Shown one piece after another: positions 33,632-41,242 of a DNA stretch of 64,000 nt. The translations under genes and the position numbers were made by a program. The stretch covers positions 248,001 through 312,000 of the forward strand of contig CAVZCQ010000001.1 of NCBI GenBank assembly GCA_963773835.1. The letters run 5' to 3'. The notes below the pieces were generated by a model. It did no database searches. It saw nothing but the letters and a program-made list of their open reading frames with translations, and had not been told where the DNA came from. Source of the DNA: JOPF136 sp963773835 (GTDB taxonomy: Bacteria; Acidobacteriota; Terriglobia; Acidiferrales; UBA7541). The number at the start of each line of letters is the position of its first letter. Positions within the stretch are counted from its first letter, which is position 1.

Positions 33632-34869
33632 GCGCGACCTACCACTACGACGCTTCCGGCAACACCCAGAACGACGGCACCTTCTCCTACACCTGGGACG
33701 GCGAAAGCCAGATGAAATCCGCGGCGGGCGTGAACTATGCCTACGACGGCGACGGCCGCCGCGTGTATAAATCCAGTGGTAAGCTCTATTGGTACGGCGC
33801 GGGGGACGAAATCCTGGCGGAAACCGACGGCTCGGGAAACGTGACCGCCGAATACATCTTCTTCGGCGGCAAAAGAATCGCCATGCTTCCCGCGGGGGGC
33901 AGCGCGCAGTATTTCGTCGAAGATTTCCTGGGCAGCTCGCGCGTGGTCACCCAATCGAACGGAGTCGTTTGTTACGACAGCGATTTCACGCCGTTTGGGG
34001 GTGAACTGCCCTACACGAACTCCTGCCCAACGCAGAACAATTACAAATTCGAAGGCAAAGAGCGCGACACGGAAACCGGCGACGATGATTTCGGCGCCCG
34101 TTACTACTCCTGGCGTTTCGGCCGCTGGCTCTCGGCGGACTGGAGCGCAGTCCCGGCTCCGGTCCCCTACGCCAACCTCACCAACCCGCAGACGCTCAAC
34201 CTGTACGCCATGGTCGCCGACGACCCCGAATCCTTTGCCGACCTCGATGGCCACACACCCGGCCAGACGTACCAGCTAGCGGCTCCGCCCAGCGGTGCAT
34301 GGGATCCTACTTTCGCGGTCAGCGACAGTCCATTCTCGGTCGAGTACCTGGCCGGGACCAATCAAGTCATCCAGGCGCAACAGCCGAGCATTGCTCAGGC
34401 CGCGCAAGCCATTGCAAATCACCATGCCACGGACTACCTCGAGGCCAACAGCAAGGACAACTATAAGGCTGGTACCAACAAGTGTAATCAACTGGTGGCC
34501 GATGCGGTCCAACAGTCAGGAGCGCCCAGGCCGCAGGTTCCGCGTTCAGGCATCCTCGGGTGGCTGGGATTCAAGAGAGATCCTACCGCCCATGAATGGG
34601 CGGATCCGAATGTTTCCATACCAGGCTGGTCGGGTACTAAGTCTCTCGCACAATCCCAGGCGGGCGACGTGATTGCGCAGGCCCACGGGACTTACGGACA
34701 CGCTGGGATCGTGGTGGGGCCAGGATTAACAGTTTCAGTAAACTCGACCACGAACCCTGCAGGAATCGTAACCCGAAACAATTGGGGATTCAGGCCTAGG
34801 GGGCAAAATGGAGAGGGACCACATGATCCTGCGCCTGTAGTGAGGTCCTACATCGGGGGTAACCAATGA
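33628..34869 (+). CDS. Rhs core cassette 4 with NlpC/P60-like cysteine hydrolase tip
   Basis: The 413-residue frame starts in the YD repeats (TYHYDASGNTQNDGTFSYTW), passes through the shared core end to ADDPESFADLDGH and then leaves the common linker at once (TPGQTYQL). The tip of about 200 residues has NKCNQLVADAVQQSGAP with Cys286 and GDVIAQAHGTYGHAGIVVG with His358: the Cys-His pair and GD/GHxGIV signature of NlpC/P60-CHAP peptidases, which cut peptide or amide bonds in peptidoglycan. A GWLGFKRDPTAHEWADP loop lies between them. No Rhs shell or signal is present. The following membrane-anchored gene overlaps by four bases. Confidence 0.78.
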   Translation: MSATYHYDASGNTQNDGTFSYTWDGESQMKSAAGVNYAYDGDGRRVYKSSGKLYWYGAGDEILAETDGSGNVTAEYIFFGGKRIAMLPAGGSAQYFVEDFLGSSRVVTQSNGVVCYDSDFTPFGGELPYTNSCPTQNNYKFEGKERDTETGDDDFGARYYSWRFGRWLSADWSAVPAPVPYANLTNPQTLNLYAMVADDPESFADLDGHTPGQTYQLAAPPSGAWDPTFAVSDSPFSVEYLAGTNQVIQAQQPSIAQAAQAIANHHATDYLEANSKDNYKAGTNKCNQLVADAVQQSGAPRPQVPRSGILGWLGFKRDPTAHEWADPNVSIPGWSGTKSLAQSQAGDVIAQAHGTYGHAGIVVGPGLTVSVNSTTNPAGIVTRNNWGFRPRGQNGEGPHDPAPVVRSYIGGNQ

Positions 34870-35264
34870 TGGGACGGCCCATGGGAGTCGTGATTGTCAT
34901 CTTTGCATTGGTTCTTGTCTTGGTAAGCGGATGGGCGTTGCTGTATCCGTCCTCCAGTGACCCCAAGAACGTCAAGTACGTTCTCTGGAAGGCCGGCCTT
35001 TACAAAATGGATCTTGCCGTCGCGACTGGGGCGATGGTGGGCGACCGTAACCGGGACAAACTGGTGGTGGGCAAGACGAGAGCCCAACTTCAGGACAAGT
35101 TCGGTACCCTCCTCTCGCCTGTGGATGCATCCCCATATCTAAGGAGTTGTTATCAGAACTCCCCCTGGAAGAATAGGGAGGCCGTCTTCCTCGGGCAAAG
35201 TTCGTGGATGGTTGTCTTTGAGGGCGACAAGGCTACAAACCTAGTGCTTGTCAAGGGATGCTAG
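34866..35264 (+). CDS. Membrane-anchored protein, putative immunity for cassette 4
   Basis: The 132-residue product starts with the ATGA overlap to cassette 4, has one N-terminal hydrophobic segment (GVVIVIFALVLVLVSGWALL) and a periplasmic domain with KLVVGKTRAQLQDKFGTL and two cysteines (RSCYQN, VKGC). The first block recalls the BamE/SmpA-like turn but is too short to assign. An anchor placing the domain in the periplasm fits protection against a peptidoglycan hydrolase. This is inferred from position. Confidence 0.55.
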   Translation: MMGRPMGVVIVIFALVLVLVSGWALLYPSSSDPKNVKYVLWKAGLYKMDLAVATGAMVGDRNRDKLVVGKTRAQLQDKFGTLLSPVDASPYLRSCYQNSPWKNREAVFLGQSSWMVVFEGDKATNLVLVKGC

Positions 35265-37210
35265 GAGACTCGTCCGAGATCCCAACCTGCGCCAACATCG
35301 GCCACCGCACCAGCGTCACGGACGCCGCAGGGTCGGAGGCTTGGAGCTATCAGGTGGACCCGGCGAACCAGCGCAGCGTGCACGTGGACCAGCGCACCAC
35401 GGCCAGCGGCGGGAACAACATCACGAAAACCAGCACGTATTACCTGGACCTGGCAGGCAACGTCACCTCCGTCACCTATCCCACCGGCCGCGTGGTCAAT
35501 TACACGTTTGACGCCGCGGGGCGGCCCAGCAAAGCCACCGACGGGTCCAACGGCATCACCTACGCCAGCGATTTCCAGACTCCGCCCGCGGGCTGCCAGG
35601 CCAACGCGGCCTGCTACACGCCGCAAGGCAGTTTCTACGCCCTTTCCATCGGCCAGACTTCCTCGTTTACCGGCCTGAATCTGAGCCATTCCTACAACAA
35701 CCGCCTCCAGCCGCTGGAGTTCAAGGCCTCCTCGACGGGCGGCTCCGCCATGGACATCACCTACAGCTTCGTGGACCCCGTGAGCGGTAAAAATGCCGGG
35801 CACGTCTCCTCGATCTCCAACAACCTGAATTCCAGCCGCTCGCAGTCGTTCACCTACGACCAGGTGAACCGAATTCTGAGCGCGGGCACGCTGGCCACCA
35901 CAGGGAGCTATTGCTGGGGCTATCAGTACAGCTACGATGCCTGGGGAAATCTGCTGGCCCAGGCCGGCTGGACGCCCAACTACAGCGCCTGCACCGAAAC
36001 GATCATGGGCAACGTCACCGCCGACGGCTACAACCACATCTCCGGCTTTTCCTACGACGCCTCCGGCAACACGCAGAACGACGGCACGTTCTCCTACACC
36101 TGGGACGGCGAAAGCCAGATGAAATCGGCTGCGGGCGTGAATTACGCTTACGACGGCGACGGCCGCCGCGTCTTCAAGTCGAGTGGTAAACTTTACTGGT
36201 ACGGCGCGGGGGACGAAATCCTGGCGGAAACCGACGGCTCGGGAAACGTGACCGAAGAATACGTATTTTTCGGCGGCAAGCGCATTGCCGTGCTCCCTGC
36301 CGGAGGCAGCGCGCAGTATTACGTCGGAGACTTCCTCGGCAGCTCGCGCGTGGTCACCCAATCGAACGGAGTCATTTGCTACGACAGTGATTTCACGCCG
36401 TTTGGAGGTGAGCTGCCCTACACGAACTCCTGCCCAACGCAGAACAATTACAAATTCGAAGGCAAAGAGCGCGACACAGAAACCGGCAATGACGACTTCG
36501 GCGCCCGCTACTACTCCTGGCGTTTCGGCCGCTGGCTCTCGGCGGATTGGAGCGCGCTGCCGGTTCCCGTGCCCTACGCCAACCTCACCAACCCCCAGAC
36601 GCTCAACCTCTACGCCATGGTCGCCGACGACCCCGAATCCTTCGCCGACCTCGACGGCCACGACCCGAAAGGAGATGCCGCCACCAGCGCGGCTGATACC
36701 TGCGGCGGAAAAGAATGTACCGGGAAGAACGCCGACCCCGGCAGCGCCGACAATGTAGCCGGCTCGACGCCACAGCAGGCGCCGGCCGTGGCCGCTCCCG
36801 TCCTTGACCCCCCTGCAACTCCGGCCCCAACGACAGCTCCGCCCACCGTCGAGCCGCTCCCACCTGGTCCACCACCCCCCGGACCATTGCCTTTGCTTTT
36901 GGCAGCCACTGCGGTGGTGGTTGCGGCCGACTTGGCCATCACGCGCACGGCAGACGCGATCGTTGCAAACTATAATGATCAGGCGAAACGCGATGCCGCT
37001 GACTCGCGCGCTGCCGGTGAGAACGCGCAAAGGCTGGGCCTCATCCCGGATGCCCAGGATTCCTCAAGGAGGCATACCAAGGACAAGCATCAGGCAGATC
37101 ATCCCAGCAGGACCGGAGACAAACTACGGAATAGGCCTAGTTGGAAGCAAAAGAAGTTCGGGGGAAAAGGAAACGGGAAACGAGCCAACAAGCACAGTGA
37201 CCAAAACTAG
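35258..37210 (+). CDS. Rhs core cassette 5 with basic, possibly nuclease-like tip
   Basis: The 650-residue frame contains about 490 residues of YD repeats and core (GHRTSVTDAAGSEAWSY, YSYDAWGNLLAQAGW, YDGDGRRVFKSSGK, GKERDTETGNDDFGARYYS), the shared linker (DTCGGKECTGKNADPGSADN), a Pro-rich stretch, a hydrophobic segment (PLLLAATAVVVAADLAI) and a tip of about 95 residues. The tip is very basic with SRRHTKDKHQADHPSRTG and WKQKKFGGKGNGKRANKH. The His/Asp/Lys-rich cluster suggests a nucleic-acid enzyme but matches no family I know. It has the longest core of the five similar cassettes. Its proposed start overlaps the previous stop and is not a natural Rhs start. Confidence 0.75.
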   Translation: MLGDSSEIPTCANIGHRTSVTDAAGSEAWSYQVDPANQRSVHVDQRTTASGGNNITKTSTYYLDLAGNVTSVTYPTGRVVNYTFDAAGRPSKATDGSNGITYASDFQTPPAGCQANAACYTPQGSFYALSIGQTSSFTGLNLSHSYNNRLQPLEFKASSTGGSAMDITYSFVDPVSGKNAGHVSSISNNLNSSRSQSFTYDQVNRILSAGTLATTGSYCWGYQYSYDAWGNLLAQAGWTPNYSACTETIMGNVTADGYNHISGFSYDASGNTQNDGTFSYTWDGESQMKSAAGVNYAYDGDGRRVFKSSGKLYWYGAGDEILAETDGSGNVTEEYVFFGGKRIAVLPAGGSAQYYVGDFLGSSRVVTQSNGVICYDSDFTPFGGELPYTNSCPTQNNYKFEGKERDTETGNDDFGARYYSWRFGRWLSADWSALPVPVPYANLTNPQTLNLYAMVADDPESFADLDGHDPKGDAATSAADTCGGKECTGKNADPGSADNVAGSTPQQAPAVAAPVLDPPATPAPTTAPPTVEPLPPGPPPPGPLPLLLAATAVVVAADLAITRTADAIVANYNDQAKRDAADSRAAGENAQRLGLIPDAQDSSRRHTKDKHQADHPSRTGDKLRNRPSWKQKKFGGKGNGKRANKHSDQN

Positions 37211-37230
37211 CCCGTAGCACTCTTCGACAA

Positions 37231-37857
37231 ATGAGAGGGAGCAACGTGAAGGACCCAATTCAGACAGACAGCGCCCCAGAACTCGGCCGAGCGTACTTTT
37301 ATGGAATCGGGACGAAGAAGAATTACAAAAAGGCGTTTCCTCTGATATTGGATGCTGCGCGGCGAGGCTGGGTCCATTGGCAGTTCCTCACTGCCTATGC
37401 CCTGGCTCACGGACTCGGAGTGAGGCGTCACATGCAGTCCGCTCGATACTGGTACCTCCGGGCCGCTAAACGCGACCATCCCGGCGCACTTTTTAACCTA
37501 GCTCTCATGTACGATCAGGGGAAAGGAGTGAAACGAAGTCCCCGAAAAGCCCTCCTTCTTTACAAGAGGGGGGCCCAAGCAGGCGACGCGGCCGCCCAGT
37601 GCAATCTCGCGTTGGCGTACCTCGACGGCGTGGGAACAAGGAGGAATCTTTCGGAAGGGATCCGCTGGCTGAAAAGAGCTTCTCGGAAGGGAGATCCTAA
37701 AGCCCGATACAACCTAGGGATTGCATACCTCGATGGTGAAGGCGTCCGCAAGAATAAGCGCCTCGCTCGATTTTGGCTACTGAAAGCATCAAAGCAGGGC
37801 CACAAGCGAGCAAAGCAAACCATACAGAGACTCTCACGGCCTGGAAGTGCCCCCTAG
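37231..37857 (+). CDS. Sel1-repeat protein, putative immunity for cassette 5
   Basis: The 208-residue protein consists of about five Sel1-like repeats: ELGRAYFYGIGTKKNYKKAF, NLALMYDQGKGVKRSPRKAL, NLALAYLDGVGTRRNLSEGI and NLGIAYLDGEGVRKNKRLAR. It has no signal peptide, so it should stay in the cytoplasm. Sel1-repeat proteins act as immunity partners for some secreted effectors. A cytoplasmic binder of a basic tip fits protection against an intracellular, perhaps nucleic-acid-directed, toxin. Position 20 bases behind cassette 5 supports this. Confidence 0.7.
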   Translation: MRGSNVKDPIQTDSAPELGRAYFYGIGTKKNYKKAFPLILDAARRGWVHWQFLTAYALAHGLGVRRHMQSARYWYLRAAKRDHPGALFNLALMYDQGKGVKRSPRKALLLYKRGAQAGDAAAQCNLALAYLDGVGTRRNLSEGIRWLKRASRKGDPKARYNLGIAYLDGEGVRKNKRLARFWLLKASKQGHKRAKQTIQRLSRPGSAP

Positions 37858-38215
37858 CTCGGCGCACGCGAACATACGACTGAGATGCTGGTGAACCGCT
37901 CCCATTCTCCGTATCAATCGAAACTAGAGGTTTTGGGCAGTAAAATCGTTTTCCCCTTGTCTGGCGCGGGTTTTGCGCACTCTAGAGACTCAATCAACAG
38001 ACTCCGAAATGCGGGCCCTCTCGGGGTCCCGGTTGCTTCCTTTCTCACCCGGGGCAGTTCCGCGAACGCCGCCGGCGTCCACAAGGCTGCGCTTCCTCTC
38101 GTCGATGGCCCCCAGAAACCCTACCTTCGTGCTCCGCATTCGTCCCGAACGATTCTGCGGGACGCGTGCGGAGATTCCTCTCCCCGTTTCATCCCGCCGG
38201 AGCTAACATCCCCTT
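37850..38215 (+). repeat. Long pre-cassette intergenic repeat, copy before cassette 6
   Basis: This stretch of about 365 bp is homologous to 39981-40345 along most of its length. Shared blocks include GAACCGCTCCCATTCTC, AAAATCGTTTTCCCCTTGTC, GGGTTTTGCGCACTCTAGAG, GCAGTTCCGCGAAC and GCGTGCGGAGATTCC. Its last 70 bp are also found before cassette 2. It starts with a 30-bp block (TAGCTCGGCGCACGCGAACA) resembling the outer end of the IS3 element. No gene is visible. Confidence 0.8.
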
Positions 38216-39301
38216 ATGCTCATGGCCACGGACGGCCCAGGCTCGACCACGGACGAACATATCTTCTTTCCCCCGGCTGCGCTCGGGACAGGCGGCGGGA
38301 AGCGAATCGCCATGCTCCCTGCCGGGGGCAGTGTGCAGTATTACGTCGAAGACTTCCTCGGCAGCTCGCGCGTGGTCACCCAATCGAACGGAGTCGTTTG
38401 CTATGACGCGGACTTCACGCCCTTCGGCGGGGAGCTACCTTACACAAACAGTTGCGCGGCTGCGAATAACTACAAATTCGAAGGCAAAGAGCGCGACTCA
38501 GAAACGGGGAACGCGCCTCTTGCGTCCCGACTTCAGTGTCGGGACGACGATTTCGGCGCCCGCTACTACTCCTGGCGATTTGGCCGCTGGCTCTCGGCGG
38601 ATTGGAGCGCGGTCCCGGTTCCGGTTCCCTACGCCAACCTCACCAATCCTCAGACCCTCAACCTGTACGCCATGGTCGCCGACGACCCCGAATCCTTCGC
38701 CGACCTCGACGGCCACGATCCGCAAGGAAATGCCGCCACCAGCGCGGGTGATACCTGCGGCGGACACCAATGTACCGGGAAGAACGCCGACCCCGGAAGC
38801 GCCGACGATAAAGCCAACTCGGCGACGCAAGAGCAGCAGGCTGCGACGGCAAAGGCGGCGGCGGTCGGCGCCATGACCGGGGCACTGACCTTTGCGGTCG
38901 TTGGTGCCCTAGTTGGGGCCAGTGCAGGAGTCGTCGTCGCCGCTCCCTCAGGAGAGACCGGAGCAGTGATTACTGTGCCTGTTCTGTCCGCGGGAGGTGC
39001 ACAGGCCGGAGCTGAAATCGGCGCGGCCGCCGGTGCGGTCATGGGCGCTGCCGTCGGCTTGGTTTACAGCAAAGCCACGAAGGCCACTGAGGCCATCCAG
39101 AAACATTTCATCACGGCCAAAGAACACCTGGAAAAACTGAAGGGCGATCCCGGGAAGGATCCGAAAAGAAACTGGAAGGACACGATGCGTAAGTCCGCTG
39201 AGAACATGGACAAGCGGGCAGACCAGTTGGCGAACAAGCACTTGGGAAATGCTGTTCACTTTACGGCAGACGTCATTCGAACGATCGCAGGCTACTTTTA
39301 A
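38216..39301 (+). CDS. Rhs core cassette 6 with glycine-zipper tip
   Basis: The 361-residue frame begins MLMATDGPGS and carries the shared core end. Two in-frame insertions are present relative to the other cassettes: FPPAALGTG within the FGGKRIAML block, and APLASRLQCR between ETGN and DDFGARYYS (a GTCCCGAC/GTCGGGAC palindrome at 38523-38546). After the common linker (DTCGGHQCTGKN) comes an Ala/Gly-rich double membrane segment (AVGAMTGALTFAVVGALVGA; AAAGAVMGAAVGLVY), then a helical end of about 65 residues with KEHLEKLKGDPGKDPKRNWK. The tip resembles helical Rhs tips of unknown action. The glycine-zipper part may help cross a membrane. Confidence 0.72.
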   Translation: MLMATDGPGSTTDEHIFFPPAALGTGGGKRIAMLPAGGSVQYYVEDFLGSSRVVTQSNGVVCYDADFTPFGGELPYTNSCAAANNYKFEGKERDSETGNAPLASRLQCRDDDFGARYYSWRFGRWLSADWSAVPVPVPYANLTNPQTLNLYAMVADDPESFADLDGHDPQGNAATSAGDTCGGHQCTGKNADPGSADDKANSATQEQQAATAKAAAVGAMTGALTFAVVGALVGASAGVVVAAPSGETGAVITVPVLSAGGAQAGAEIGAAAGAVMGAAVGLVYSKATKATEAIQKHFITAKEHLEKLKGDPGKDPKRNWKDTMRKSAENMDKRADQLANKHLGNAVHFTADVIRTIAGYF

Positions 39302-39329
39302 TGCGTTCGGAAACTGCGGGTACAAGCCG

Positions 39330-39827
39330 ATGACACCTCCTCCAAAAAGGATGACTCGCGTAGTCCGTGACTTGATTAAGGAAAGCAGAAAGCTGGCGTC
39401 CGCGGCCGGAGGATCCAATCCAGCGCAAAGGAAAGCCGCCGCTGCCGCCTACCGAGCCGACCGGAAGTTGTATGGCAAGAGCATGCATCTGGTACGCGAG
39501 CTTTTGTTTGCCTTGAAAAGAGGATTCCCAACAGTGCACTCGGAGGTCATCGGCGCAATCGTCGCGGATTTGGATGACCTGTGGGAATACGGCCAGCATC
39601 TGGACCGCGACCTCAAAGCGCTGTGCAAGATGCGCCTTCCTCAGCACAGAGATGAGATGCAAAAGATCATAGTTGGCCTCGACGTCGAGCAGTTCGACTA
39701 TGCAAAGGATTGCATAGAAAGACTGCACAACAACCTGCCAAAGCTGGACCGGGTCCTGTTCCACGAGGGCAAATCACCCACCCGGCGCAGGCGGGCGAAT
39801 CCAAGCAAAGGCGCGCCACGGGCGTAG
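39330..39827 (+). CDS. Helical hypothetical protein, putative immunity for cassette 6
   Basis: The proposed 165-residue product starts MTPPPKRMTRVV, 28 bases after the cassette 6 stop; a second ATG lies seven codons on, behind AAAAGG. It is almost entirely helical and charged (DLIKESRKLASAAG, IVADLDDLWEYGQHLDRDLK, YAKDCIERLHNNLPKLDRV) with a basic tail and no signal or membrane segment. No family is recognised. Only its position suggests immunity. Confidence 0.5.
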   Translation: MTPPPKRMTRVVRDLIKESRKLASAAGGSNPAQRKAAAAAYRADRKLYGKSMHLVRELLFALKRGFPTVHSEVIGAIVADLDDLWEYGQHLDRDLKALCKMRLPQHRDEMQKIIVGLDVEQFDYAKDCIERLHNNLPKLDRVLFHEGKSPTRRRRANPSKGAPRA

Positions 39828-39852
39828 TCCGACTGCGGAACGGTCTAATCAC

Positions 39853-39979
39853 GGCTGATTAGATGACGGCGTCGGCTCCTTCCGCCGAGTAGACTTGGTT
39901 GCTGTCAGACGACCAGGGCTCGGACGAAAGGAGCCGAGCAATGTTGATTATAGGTTGTGATTTTGACATGCGCCATTGA
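39853..39979 (+). pseudogene. IS110-family element remnant: non-coding end and first 12 transposase codons
   Basis: At 39941 an ATG with GGAG nine bases upstream reads MLIIGCDFDMRH and then stops (TGA 39977-39979). MLIIGCDFH is the usual beginning of IS110/IS1111-family transposases, whose first Asp is catalytic. The roughly 90 bp before it (hairpin GGCTCCTTCCGCCGAG and GGCTCGG...) may be what is left of the IS left end, which in this family encodes the bridge RNA. The remnant is cut exactly where the second long repeat begins. Confidence 0.6.
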
Positions 39980-39980
39980 G

Positions 39981-40345
39981 ATGCTCCTGGCTCCGCGCAC
40001 GCGACCATCCGACGCCGTTGCCTCCGAACCGCTCCCATTCTCTGTATCAATTGAAACTAGAAGTTCTGGGCACCAAAATCGTTTTCCCCTTGTCTGGCAC
40101 GGGTTTTGCGCACTCTAGAGACTCAATCGACAGACTCTGAATTGCGCGCCCCGTCGGGGCACCGGTTTTTTCCTTTCTAACCCAGAGCAGTTCCGCGAAC
40201 TCCGCCGGCGTCGGCAGTGCTGCGCTCCCTCTCGTCGGTGGCCCACAGAAAACCTACCATGGCCTGCCCGCCGCCTTCTGGAGTGTGCTCCGCATCCGTC
40301 CCGCATGACCCTGCGGCACGCGTGCGGAGATTCCGCATCCTCGGT
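39981..40345 (+). repeat. Long intergenic repeat, second copy (not followed by a cassette)
   Basis: It is homologous to 37850-38180 over about 340 bp, with scattered substitutions and a few small indels. It begins with CTGGCTCCGCGCACGCGACC, again like the IS3 outer end, and contains a GCCCC/GGGGC hairpin followed by TTTTTT (about 40148-40176). No Rhs core follows it, so a cassette may have been lost or may insert here. Confidence 0.78.
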
Positions 40346-41242
40346 CCTCGTCTCACTTTGACCCATCGGTCTCTCTCATGTAGCCGCCCTCGCCGCTACC
40401 GCCTCAAATTGAGACGCGACGACTCGTCCATGCCCCGCCTTTCTCTTGCGCCATCTCAATTTGATTCACTCCAGAGATCGCCCAATTCCCCGCGCCGCCC
40501 ACCGTCTCAATCTGCGACCCGGTTTGTGGTCTCCGTTTTCTGGAGTCCGATGGACCGCTCCGCAGTCCCGACATCGGACGCGATTCCTTCGGGACACGCC
40601 TTTTGTGTCCCGAAGGAATCGGGACGCCCCAGTTCCCAACGGCCATGTAATTATTTCCTATTGACTCATAGTTATGACTTGCGATACACTCCGCGCGGGT
40701 CGACATCGATGCACCGCGCCGAACCAAGCCGAGACCTCGCCGCCGAACGGAACACTAACCTCTTTGGTTTCTGCACATCCGCACCATCTTGTTGCACGGG
40801 AATACACAACTCCTTTAGCTTCTGCACATCAGTTCCAGATCACTTTCACCCCTCGCATGTGCAGATGCCACGCACCTTAAAGTCGCGTGTTTTCAACAAA
40901 ACGTCCGAATTTCTTCTCAACTCTTTTGCTTTCTGCACTTACAAAAATAGGGGGGAGGGCCTGCACGCCGAAGCCTTGGCGAAGGCGCGGCGATATTGCG
41001 CACCAAAAGCTGAATGTATGGAGGTTAGTCGCCTCGCTCGCATCTCATCCAACCCGCGTCCCCGCAACCTCCGTATTTTCAGTGGTTTGTGCAAATACCC
41101 TCCCCGCAAGCCTATTGTTCTCAGTGGTTTGAGCAATTTTGAAGGGGAGGGGGGTGCGATATCATTTTTTCAAAAGCAGATGTATGGCCTGTGCTTCGGT
41201 TCCTCTCAAACCGAGTGTAGGGTCTATTCCCCGATTCCTTGC
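40346..41242. other. Gene-free region with short degenerate repeats
   Basis: I see no supported gene. Four versions of TCTCAATTTGA (near 40351, 40406, 40455 and 40505) occur about every 50 bp. A perfect palindrome with arms CGATTCCTTCGGGACAC lies at about 40581-40622. CTCTTTNGNTTTCTGCACNT occurs three times (near 40760, 40810 and 40920) and TCAGTGGTTTGNGCAA twice (41079, 41121), the latter two sets next to runs of G or C. These look like decayed intergenic repeats. Confidence 0.55.

Noticed and set aside
25828..40345. CRISPR array or phage as explanation for the repeats in the Rhs region
   Set aside because: The repeats are coding Rhs cores of several hundred bases or single long intergenic copies; there are no short regularly spaced repeats, cas genes or phage structural genes.
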